A stretch of DNA of 64,000 bases. Origin: Anaerolinea sp. GTDB taxonomy: Bacteria > Chloroflexota > Limnocylindria > Limnocylindrales > CSP1-4. Below the pieces are notes generated by a model that saw only the letters and a program-made list of their open reading frames with translations, was not told where the DNA came from and did not search any database. A program made the position numbers and the translations under genes. Location: the NCBI GenBank assembly GCA_013822395.1, contig PNKK01000006.1, forward strand, positions 1 to 64,000, in the 5' to 3' direction. Numbering within the stretch: the stretch's first letter is position 1; each line of letters begins with the position of its first letter. Positions 43,467 to 50,836 of this stretch are shown piece by piece.

Positions 43467-43561
43467 CCCCAACCAGCGGGCAACCTGCCCCGGCCGATCT
43501 CGTCGCTCGCGCGCGGGTGCCCGCTTGCCGGACCCGGACCCTCAAGCCCGCGTGCCGGACC

Positions 43562-44560
43562 TCAAGCCCGGTCGAGCGCGCGCCGGTACGTCGCCCGGAG
43601 GTCCTCGCGGAGCGCCGCGGGAGCGAGAACCTCCACTTCGTCGCCCCACGAGAGGACCCATAGCCGGACCTCGATCGTCCCGCTGACCGTCGCGCGCCAC
43701 ACGAGCGAACCGTCCGCCTGGGGCTCGAGCTGCTGGCTCGGGTGCCAGACCGTCTCGGCGACCCGGCCGGCGACTTCGGGCACGAACCGGAGCATGACCT
43801 CCGTCGCCGGCTGGTCGGCGATGATGTCCCAGGCTTGGCGGAGCATCGTCTCGATCGTCCCGGGCTCGGGTGGCTCGAAGCGCCGTGGCGTGACGGTCAC
43901 GGTGCGGATCCGCTCGATCTTGAACGTTCGCAGCCCCTGCCGGCCCTCGTCGTACCCGATCAGGTAGAGCGCGTGGGTCTGCGCGGACGGTTCGATGAGG
44001 TAGGGCCGGACGGTCGCCCGGCGCGCCGTCCGGGTCCGGCCCTCGTACCGGGCGGCCGCGTAGTCGATCTCGACGACTCGCTGCTCCGCCCAGGCGCGGG
44101 TGAGGACATGGACGTGGTCGACGAAGGCCGGGTCGCGCCTTGCTCGCTGGAGGACGTCGAGCGAGCGTGCGACGTGCTCGGTCAGGGGTGCCGGCAGGCC
44201 CTCGGCGAGCTTCTCGAACGCCGACGCGAGGTCGGGGTCGTACTTGTCGGCATAGCGGACCATCAGGCGCGTGGCGAGAAAGACCGCCATCGCCTCCGAC
44301 GTCGTCAGCTTGAGCGGCGGCAGGAACGCTGCGTCGAGAATCCCCCAGCGCCCCCTGTCTGACCAGGTCGGCATGGCCAGCTCGCCCTCGAGCGCCACGA
44401 GGTCGCGGTAGGCGGTCCGGCGCGAGATCCCGAGGCGCTGGGCGAGGTCCTCGGCACGGATTCCGTCGGGGTGGGCCTTCAGGACGTTCGCGACACGAAG
44501 GAGGCGCGCGCCCCGATCGCGCTTCGCGTTGGACCCGCCCTCGTCGTCGAACTCGGCCAT
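43562..44560 (-). CDS. WYL-domain transcriptional regulator
   Basis: 332 residues from ATG 44560, with tggagg upstream. The N-terminal winged helix (RLLRVANVLKAHPDGIRAEDLAQRLGISRRTAYRDLVALE) is followed by a WYL sensor (RATVRPYLIEPSAQTHALYLIGYDEGRQGLRTFKIERI) and a WCX-like C-terminal domain. Such proteins sense nucleic acids or small ligands and often control defence or repair genes. None adjoin it; the divergent neighbour is a small unknown gene. TATCCT 17 bases before the ATG may be its -10. Confidence 0.9.
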   Translation of the reverse strand: MAEFDDEGGSNAKRDRGARLLRVANVLKAHPDGIRAEDLAQRLGISRRTAYRDLVALEGELAMPTWSDRGRWGILDAAFLPPLKLTTSEAMAVFLATRLMVRYADKYDPDLASAFEKLAEGLPAPLTEHVARSLDVLQRARRDPAFVDHVHVLTRAWAEQRVVEIDYAAARYEGRTRTARRATVRPYLIEPSAQTHALYLIGYDEGRQGLRTFKIERIRTVTVTPRRFEPPEPGTIETMLRQAWDIIADQPATEVMLRFVPEVAGRVAETVWHPSQQLEPQADGSLVWRATVSGTIEVRLWVLSWGDEVEVLAPAALREDLRATYRRALDRA

Positions 44561-44818
44561 CGTGCCTCCAGGCTCCGAGGATACCCGGGCGGCCGCGGCG
44601 AAGGCGCCGCGAGCACCGGACGCGAGCGTACTCCAACGTGCGTGGGCGTTCGGAGGCGCAGCGGCAACGACCGCCCCGGCCGCCCGACCCGCCACAAGTA
44701 CCGGGGGCACCGGGACCCCCGGGTCATCGCCGGACCATGACCCCTGACCGACCATGACCGCACCGAACCGACCGGGACGAACCCGGCGGCGGGATGACGA
44801 GGGACGCGAGCAGGTTCC

Positions 44819-45076
44819 ATGGCCACGCGGGACCCGGACCACGGCTTCGCAACGCGGGCGACGTATCGCGCGCTGCTCGTCCGCGGGTTCGCCCCGGGCG
44901 AGGCCGCGAACCTGACGGCGTACCTCGCCGGGATCGAGGTCGGGCAGGGCCGCCCGTGGCGCCTCGCCGACATCGACCGCCTGCTCTTCCTCCGCGAGCT
45001 CTGCCGGACCGGCCGCCTCGGCGCGGACGACGGCCTCGCTCCCTCGCCCGTGGCCGCTGGCACCGGCTCCGCCTGA
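44819..45076 (+). CDS. small helical protein, unknown
   Basis: 85 residues from ATG 44819. Predicted helical: YRALLVRGFAPGEAANLTAYLAGIEVG then RPWRLADIDRLLFLRELCRTGRLG. The composition is protein-like and a strong terminator follows at 45139, supporting expression. The second half looks like a small helix-turn-helix but no family is claimed. It is divergent from the WYL regulator, so it may be under its control. Confidence 0.55.
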   Translation: MATRDPDHGFATRATYRALLVRGFAPGEAANLTAYLAGIEVGQGRPWRLADIDRLLFLRELCRTGRLGADDGLAPSPVAAGTGSA

Positions 45077-45138
45077 CGGCAGCATCAGAAACATCCGCCG
45101 GCTTGCGGCGCCCCTCCTCCCGCCGGCCGGCGCTCTAC

Positions 45139-45180
45139 CGAAGCGGCGCCCCTCCTCCTCCGGGCGCCGCTTCGGGTTTT
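45139..45180 (+). terminator. rho-independent terminator
   Basis: A 13-bp perfect stem (cgaagcggcgccc / gggcgccgcttcg) with a 9-base loop is followed by ggttttc. It ends the small gene at 44819 and insulates the SAM hydrolase-ECF operon. Confidence 0.85.
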
Positions 45181-45191
45181 CGACGCTTCGG

Positions 45192-45197
45192 TACCAT
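45192..45197 (+). promoter_or_regulatory. -10-like TACCAT, leaderless start of operon
   Basis: TACCAT ends 8 bases before ATG 45206 and directly follows the terminator. It is the likely promoter of the five-gene SAM hydrolase-ECF operon. Confidence 0.45.
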
Positions 45198-45205
45198 CGC
45201 GGGTC

Positions 45206-46036
45206 ATGGATCGGCCCGTCATCAGCTTCCTCAGCGACTTCGGCCCGGAGTCCGCGCCCGCGATCTGCCGCGGGGTAATGCTGTCGATCGCCCGCGACGC
45301 CCAGATCGTCGATATCAGCCACAGCGTCCGGAAGTTCGCGATCCGCGACGGCGCCTATCTCCTCTGGACGGCCGTTCCCTGGTTGCCCGTCGGGACCCAC
45401 GTCGCCGTCGTGGATCCCGGTGTCGGGACGTTCCGCCTGCCGATCGGGATTCAGGTGGCGCGCGGGGACGTCCTGATCGGCCCGGACAACGGGGTGCTCA
45501 TACCGGCCGCAGTTGCACTTGGCGGGGTGGTGGAGGCCCGGGTCCTCGAGAACCGGGACCTGATGCTGCCGCGGGCGACCTCCACGTTCCACGGCCGGGA
45601 CATCTTCGCACCGGTCGCAGCCCATCTCGCCACCGGCCGCCCATTTGAGGACGTCGGGTCGGTGGTCGACGTCGACGCGCTCGTCCAGCTGGACTTCCCG
45701 GCTCCGGTCGCCGCGGACGGCGGCCTGGACTCCCTGGTCCTGTACATCGATTCGTTCGGCAACCTCCGGCTGTCCGGGTCGGCGCAGGACCTGGAGGCCG
45801 TCGCCGGGTCGCTGGCACCCGGCCGGCCGTTCACCGTGGAGTTCCCTGCGCAGGCCGGCCGGCCGGCGGTCCGCGAGACGATGCCCTGGTGCCGGACCTT
45901 TGGGGAGCGACCGGTCGGGGCGCCGCTCCTCTACGAGAACTCCTTCGGCCAACTGGCAATCGCCGACAACCAGGGAAATGCTGCTGCCCGCCTCGGGATC
46001 GATCCCGAGCGTCCCGTCCGCATCCGCCCCGCGTGA
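45206..46036 (+). CDS. SAM hydrolase (DUF62), copy 1
   Basis: 276-residue S-adenosyl-L-methionine hydroxide adenosyltransferase, which splits SAM to adenosine and methionine. The N-terminal FLSDFG has the substrate Asp. The Asp-Arg-His triad is visible: VVDPGVGTFR and TFHGRDIFAP. PDNGVL is also conserved. The family forms trimers with active sites between subunits. A close paralogue follows with a GTGA overlap. Physiological role of the family is poorly known. Confidence 0.9.
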   Translation: MDRPVISFLSDFGPESAPAICRGVMLSIARDAQIVDISHSVRKFAIRDGAYLLWTAVPWLPVGTHVAVVDPGVGTFRLPIGIQVARGDVLIGPDNGVLIPAAVALGGVVEARVLENRDLMLPRATSTFHGRDIFAPVAAHLATGRPFEDVGSVVDVDALVQLDFPAPVAADGGLDSLVLYIDSFGNLRLSGSAQDLEAVAGSLAPGRPFTVEFPAQAGRPAVRETMPWCRTFGERPVGAPLLYENSFGQLAIADNQGNAAARLGIDPERPVRIRPA

Positions 46037-46872
46037 CGACACCCATGCCGCGTCCCGTCATCACCTTCACCACCGACTTCGGGCCCGCCGCTCCGGCCGT
46101 CTGCCGCGGTGTGATGTACCGGATCGCGCCGGACGCGCTGATCATCGACATCAACCATCAGGTCCCGCGCTACTCGATCCGGGACGGTGCGGGCACGCTT
46201 GTCTTCGCCCTCCCGTACATGCCGATCGGCGTCCACGTGGCGGTCGTGGACCCGGGCGTCGGGACGGAGCGGCGCGCGGTCGCGCTCAAGGTCGCCCGTG
46301 GCGACATCCTCGTCGGGCCGGACAACGGGTTGCTCCTGCCGGCCGCGGAGCGACTGGGCGGGGTCGTGGCGGCCCATGCGCTCGACAACCGGGATCTCAT
46401 GCTCCCGGTCGTTACGAACAGCTTTCACGGGCGCGACGTGTTCGCCCCGATCGCTGCCCACCTTGCGATGGGCACGCCGATCGAGGCAGTTGGCCGGGCT
46501 ATCGACCCCGCGACTCTCGTCCATTTGGAGGCCCCACGGCCGACGATCCGCGTCGGCGAGCTCGTGAGCCAGATCGTCCAGGTCCTCATCTTCGGCAACG
46601 TCACCTTCGCGGGCACCACCGCCGATCTGCAGGCCGCGATCGGACCGCTTGCGCCCGGGCATCGCGTCACCCTCGAGTTCCCGGCCCACGACGGCCGGCC
46701 CGCGGTGACGGAGGCGACTGTTTGGGAGCGGACGTTCGGGAGCGTCCCGCTGGGTGCGTCGCTCCTGATGGAGGACTCGGAGGGACACCTTTCGTTCGCC
46801 GACAATCAGGGCAACGCGGCGGAGCGCCTGGGGCTCGCCCTCGACCGCCCGGTCCGCATCCGCCCGACCTGA
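46033..46872 (+). CDS. SAM hydrolase (DUF62), copy 2
   Basis: 279 residues (GTG 46033 overlapping the previous stop; ATG 46045 also possible). It has the same layout as copy 1: FTTDFG, VVDPGVGTER, PDNGLLLPAAE and SFHGRDVFAP, so the catalytic set is complete. The two copies align over their full length but have diverged clearly, so duplication is old. A hetero-oligomer or divergent substrates (for example other sulfonium or adenosyl compounds) are possible. The ECF ATPase follows 22 bases later. Confidence 0.9.
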   Translation: MTTPMPRPVITFTTDFGPAAPAVCRGVMYRIAPDALIIDINHQVPRYSIRDGAGTLVFALPYMPIGVHVAVVDPGVGTERRAVALKVARGDILVGPDNGLLLPAAERLGGVVAAHALDNRDLMLPVVTNSFHGRDVFAPIAAHLAMGTPIEAVGRAIDPATLVHLEAPRPTIRVGELVSQIVQVLIFGNVTFAGTTADLQAAIGPLAPGHRVTLEFPAHDGRPAVTEATVWERTFGSVPLGASLLMEDSEGHLSFADNQGNAAERLGLALDRPVRIRPT

Positions 46873-46894
46873 CGGACCCGGGAGACACCGGCCT

Positions 46895-48598
46895 ATGGCG
46901 GAACCGATCGTCGAGATCGAAGGGCTCACGTTCCGTTACCGGCGGGCGACCCAGCCGGCGATCCGGGACATCCACCTCTCGATCGAGCCCGGCGAGGTCC
47001 TTCTCATTGCCGGCCCGTCCGGCTGCGGCAAGAGCACGCTCATCCGCTCGATCAACGGGTTGATCCCGCATGCCTACCCGGGCGAGCTCGCCGGGATCGT
47101 TCGCGTGGCGGGCAAGCCGACGACGGAGCAGCGCCTGCGCGATATCTCGCGGTTCATTGGCACGGTCCTTCAGGACCCGGCGAAGCAGATCGTCGGGGCG
47201 ACCGTGGAGTCCGAGCTCGCCTTCGGGCCGGAGAACCTCGGCATCGAGCGGGCTGAGATCCGGCGCCGGATCGGTGACGTCGCGGAACGTGCCGGGATCC
47301 GGCTGCTGCTGGGACGGGAGACTTCGGCGCTCTCTGGTGGAGAACGGCAGCTCCTCGCGATAGGCGGGATCCTCATGCTCGAGCCGAGGCTCTACGTCGT
47401 TGACGAGCCCCTCGCGAACCTCGACCCGGCAACCGCCGCCCGGCTCCTCGGCATCCTCCGTGCGCTCGCTGACGAGGGACACGGGGTCGTGATCGTGGAG
47501 CACCGCGTCGAGGAGGCGCTCGACCTCCGCCCGGACCGCGTCCTCTACCTCGAGGAGGGTGTGGCGCGCTACCTGGGCGATGTGCCGGGCTTTCTCCGGA
47601 TCGCCGACCCCTCTGCGGTCAAGCTCCCGTTCGCGGCCGTCCTGGACCGGTTCCGGTCTGATCCGGCCCTGGCCGGATCAGACCGCGCGGGCAGCACCCC
47701 GGCGCGCCGCGTCCGCTCGGCCCTGACGGACGGCGCCCCTCCGCGCCTGGAGTACGCGGGCGTTCGGGCCGGTTACGGGGACCTGGAGATCCTCCACGGC
47801 ATCGACGTGTGCCTGGGCCGCCGCGAGATCGTCGCCGTGCTGGGCCCGAACGGCTCGGGGAAGACCACGCTCTTCCGGGCGGCGATGCGTCTCATTCCAA
47901 CGACGGCGGGCGAGATGCGAGTGGACGGCGAGAGCGTGGCCGCCCGGACCGTTGCCCAGCTCGCCTCGACGTTCGGGTATGTCTTTCAGAGTCCCAGCCA
48001 GATGCTGTTCGCCCGGACCGTACGGGAAGAGCTTGTCTTCGGGCCGCGCAACCTCGGCCGATCACCCGGGTCGTTCGATTCGATCGTCGCCGCGGCGCTC
48101 CGCCGAACGTCGCTCGACCAGCTCGAGGGCATCCTGGATCGGCCGCCGCTCACCCTGTCCTTTGGCCAGCAGAAGCGTCTCGCGCTCGCGATCGCGCTGG
48201 CTCTCGAGCCGCCGACGCTCATTCTCGACGAGCCTTCCGCGGGCCAGGATCACCGGACAGCTCGGCAATTCCTGCGCGAGGCCCTCGCGGTCCCGGACCT
48301 CGAATCGATCTACCTCGTGACCCACGACGTGGACCTTGCATTGACGCTCGCAGACCGTATCCTGCTGTTCAAGGACGGACAGGTCGTCGCTGACGGACCG
48401 CCCGCTCTCGTGGTCGAGGACGAGGATCGCTGGATCGCGTGCAACCTTCGCCTGACATCCCTGATGCGCGCCAACGCCCGTTGGGGGCGCCGGGACGACG
48501 GGTTCGTGGATGCTGAGACGCTCGCCGCCCGAGTCCTCTGGGACGTCGAGAGTGGCCCGAGCCAGGGGGAAGGAGGATCGGCCGTCGGGGCTGGTTGA
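46895..48598 (+). CDS. fused double ECF transporter ATPase
   Basis: 567 residues holding two ABC ATPase domains, equivalent to EcfA1 and EcfA2 in one chain. Domain 1: GPSGCGKST (about 36), LSGGERQ, VVDEPLANLD. Domain 2: GPNGSGKTT (about 325), LSFGQQKR, LILDEPSAGQD. Both are intact, though signature 2 is LSFGQ rather than LSGGQ. Energises an energy-coupling-factor importer with the S and T subunits downstream. Fusion removes the need for heterodimer assembly. Confidence 0.92.
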   Translation: MAEPIVEIEGLTFRYRRATQPAIRDIHLSIEPGEVLLIAGPSGCGKSTLIRSINGLIPHAYPGELAGIVRVAGKPTTEQRLRDISRFIGTVLQDPAKQIVGATVESELAFGPENLGIERAEIRRRIGDVAERAGIRLLLGRETSALSGGERQLLAIGGILMLEPRLYVVDEPLANLDPATAARLLGILRALADEGHGVVIVEHRVEEALDLRPDRVLYLEEGVARYLGDVPGFLRIADPSAVKLPFAAVLDRFRSDPALAGSDRAGSTPARRVRSALTDGAPPRLEYAGVRAGYGDLEILHGIDVCLGRREIVAVLGPNGSGKTTLFRAAMRLIPTTAGEMRVDGESVAARTVAQLASTFGYVFQSPSQMLFARTVREELVFGPRNLGRSPGSFDSIVAAALRRTSLDQLEGILDRPPLTLSFGQQKRLALAIALALEPPTLILDEPSAGQDHRTARQFLREALAVPDLESIYLVTHDVDLALTLADRILLFKDGQVVADGPPALVVEDEDRWIACNLRLTSLMRANARWGRRDDGFVDAETLAARVLWDVESGPSQGEGGSAVGAG

Positions 48599-48638
48599 CC
48601 GTTTGTCACTCGAAATGGGGTATCCAAGGAGGGATCGG

Positions 48639-49202
48639 ATGTCCTCGATGTCTTCGTTCGCGTCACGCTCCATGTGGAGCGTCGACTCCCGGACGATCGT
48701 CTACGCTGCCATCGGCGCCGCGCTGTACGGTGTGCTCGCGCTGTTCAGCGTGGTCATCCCGGGCTCGAACAACGTCTCCGTGCGACCGGCCTTCGCGATC
48801 GTGCCGTTCTTCGGCTACGCGTTCGGCCCGGTCGTCGGGTTGTTCACGGGCCTGGTTGGCAACGCCATCGTCGATCAGCTCAGCGGCTACGGGCTCCTGA
48901 CGGCCTGGAACTGGCACATCGCCAACGGCCTCGTGGGTCTGCTCGCGGGCATCTTCGCCGCGAGCTCCATCGCCCGCCTGGGCGGGAGCAAGATCATCGG
49001 AGCCGCCGCGGTCGCCGCGCTCTCGGTGGCCATCGGCATGCTCTTCGTCTTCTCGGACATGGTCGTCTTCGGCAACGACTTCAACACGGCGCTCACGGGC
49101 AGCTACCTGTGGGTCCTCGTGCCGGATCTCATCGCGGGGGTGATCCTGGTGCCGATCCTCGCCCTGGCTTGGGAGCCCTTGAAGGAATCGCTCGGTCGCT
49201 GA
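48639..49202 (+). CDS. ECF transporter S component
   Basis: 187 residues from ATG 48639, with an ideal aaggaggga site. About six helices; TRTIVYAAIGAALYGVLALFS-like start and FGYAFGPVVGLFTGLVGNAIVDQLSGYG are typical of ECF substrate-binding subunits. It confers substrate specificity, which cannot be read from sequence. The neighbourhood of two SAM hydrolases suggests a compound related to SAM, methionine, nucleoside or a SAM-derived vitamin. It is the only S component in the operon, so the transporter is probably dedicated (group I). Confidence 0.82.
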   Translation: MSSMSSFASRSMWSVDSRTIVYAAIGAALYGVLALFSVVIPGSNNVSVRPAFAIVPFFGYAFGPVVGLFTGLVGNAIVDQLSGYGLLTAWNWHIANGLVGLLAGIFAASSIARLGGSKIIGAAAVAALSVAIGMLFVFSDMVVFGNDFNTALTGSYLWVLVPDLIAGVILVPILALAWEPLKESLGR

Positions 49203-49223
49203 CGGCCGCATGACTGCCGTGCG

Positions 49224-50078
49224 GTGATCGCCACCCCGCGCTATCTCGGTCGGGGGTCGTGGCTCGGGCGTCGCGACCCCCGCGTCCCGCTGCTCGTCGG
49301 GGTGCTGACAGCGGCGACGGTGATCCAGATCTGGGACATCCGGATCATTGCGATCCTGTTCATCATCGGCCAGCTGTACTACCGGTCCGCGGCGATCCCG
49401 TTCCGGCTCGTCCGCAGGCAATGGGCGTTCGCGATCGTCTTCGTGTCGATCCTCGTCGTGGTCAACACGGTCCTGACCGGCGGCGCGATCGGGGACTATG
49501 ACCGCTCGGACCTCCACCCACTGTTCTACCTGCCGCTGCTCGGGACCCCGATCTCGGCGGAGTCGCTCAGCTACGGCGCCACCCAGCTCCTCCGGTTCCT
49601 GACCTTCATCACGATCGGTTTCCCGATCGCCTATGCGATCGCACCGAGTGACCTTGGCCCCGCGCTCGCCCGGCTCCGGATCCCGGAGAAGTTCGCGTTC
49701 GGGGTGGACCTGACGTACCGGTTCATTCCGTCTCTCGCGGCCGATCTCCAGGAGACGATCGACGCACAGCGCGTCCGAGGCTACGAGTGGGATCGCGTCA
49801 GGGGTGGCCCGGTCGCCCGAATCCGGCGTGCCATTCCACTGATGGTCCCGTTGACGATGAACGCGATCGTCGGTGCGGAGGACACGATCGACGCGATGGA
49901 CCTCCGGGGCTTCGGGACCGGCAGGCGGACCTGGCTTCGAGAGCTCCGCTACGACCGGGCGGACCGCCTCCTTGTCGGCACCGCCATCGCGATCCTGGTC
50001 GCCGCAACCGTGGCGTCGTTCGCCGGTCTCACGAAACTCTGGGTATTTCCTCTGCTCCTCGCGCTCGCCGGCGCATGA
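49224..50078 (+). CDS. ecfT: ECF transporter T component
   Basis: 284 residues from GTG 49224. Membrane-embedded scaffold (CbiQ/EcfT family) with about five helices and the two coupling Ala-Arg-Gly motifs: DAQRVRGYEW and DAMDLRGFGTG. They contact the two ATPase domains. It completes the A-S-T operon. Nothing follows in the same direction; the LysM gene converges. Confidence 0.9.
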   Translation: MIATPRYLGRGSWLGRRDPRVPLLVGVLTAATVIQIWDIRIIAILFIIGQLYYRSAAIPFRLVRRQWAFAIVFVSILVVVNTVLTGGAIGDYDRSDLHPLFYLPLLGTPISAESLSYGATQLLRFLTFITIGFPIAYAIAPSDLGPALARLRIPEKFAFGVDLTYRFIPSLAADLQETIDAQRVRGYEWDRVRGGPVARIRRAIPLMVPLTMNAIVGAEDTIDAMDLRGFGTGRRTWLRELRYDRADRLLVGTAIAILVAATVASFAGLTKLWVFPLLLALAGA

Positions 50079-50203
50079 CCGCGGCCGTTGTCGCTGTGTG
50101 ATTCTGAGCTGAGCCAGGGGTGCCCCGTCGACGCGAGGCGCCGGGCGCCAGGCGCCAGGCCGAGATCGCTCTTGAACCGTATGCACGTCAGCGGCAACGT
50201 GGT

Positions 50204-50770
50204 TCAGCCGCCCGCCGGGCCCGGGCTGGGCGTCGGCGGGCCCGGGCTGGGCGTCGGCGGGCCCGGGCTGGGCGTCGGCGGGCCCGGGCTGGGCGTCGGC
50301 GGGTTCGCGTCGTCGACCTTCGTTCCGGGGATGAGGACGAGCACCCAGCCGGGCTCGATGTGGTTCGGGTCGTAGCCTGCGGACTCGGGGTCGAGGGATG
50401 GGTACGATCCACGATTCCACCAGGCGAGACTCCGAGCGGAGGTGTCGAAGGCCCGGGCAACGGAGGTCAGGCTGTCGCCCGCCCGAACGACGTAGCTCGT
50501 GAACGTTGGCGCCGGGGTCGGTGTCGGCCGGATGAAGCTCGGAAGTGGGATGGGAGTCGGGGAGCCGGCCGGTGTCGCGCCCGTCGCGCCGGGGGAGGCA
50601 CCGGGGGTGGGTGAAGCCGGTGCGGCCGGCAGGAGCCCTGGGATCAGGACGATCGCCGCGGCGAGTGCAACGAGGACGATCGCGAGCGACGCGGCCGTCG
50701 CGGGGGTGGCAAGGGGATTGCCGTGCCGCGAGGTGCCGGGTGGCCGGAGGGTGGACTCGGGCTGGCCCAT
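50204..50770 (-). CDS. membrane-anchored LysM protein
   Basis: 188 residues. One N-terminal membrane helix (about 25-48), a Pro/Thr/Ser linker, a single LysM domain (SYVVRAGDSLTSVARAFDTSARSLAWWN...IEPGWVLVLIP) that binds peptidoglycan or chitin-type glycans, and a C-terminal PPTPSPG repeat. It lies outside the membrane, tethered. CAGACT 7 bases before the ATG resembles the leaderless pattern. It converges with ecfT. Confidence 0.85.
   Translation of the reverse strand: MGQPESTLRPPGTSRHGNPLATPATAASLAIVLVALAAAIVLIPGLLPAAPASPTPGASPGATGATPAGSPTPIPLPSFIRPTPTPAPTFTSYVVRAGDSLTSVARAFDTSARSLAWWNRGSYPSLDPESAGYDPNHIEPGWVLVLIPGTKVDDANPPTPSPGPPTPSPGPPTPSPGPPTPSPGPAGG
50217..50300 (-). repeat. four perfect 21-bp tandem repeats
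   Basis: gggcccgggctgggcgtcggc repeats four times without change and encodes PPTPSPG units at the LysM protein C-terminus. Perfect identity indicates recent expansion and likely strain variation. Confidence 0.92.
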
Positions 50771-50836
50771 GGGTGCCAGTCTGACGTGGGTCCGGGCCGC
50801 GGAGTTGCGAGCCGGTCGATGATGCGAGGCCGCTTC

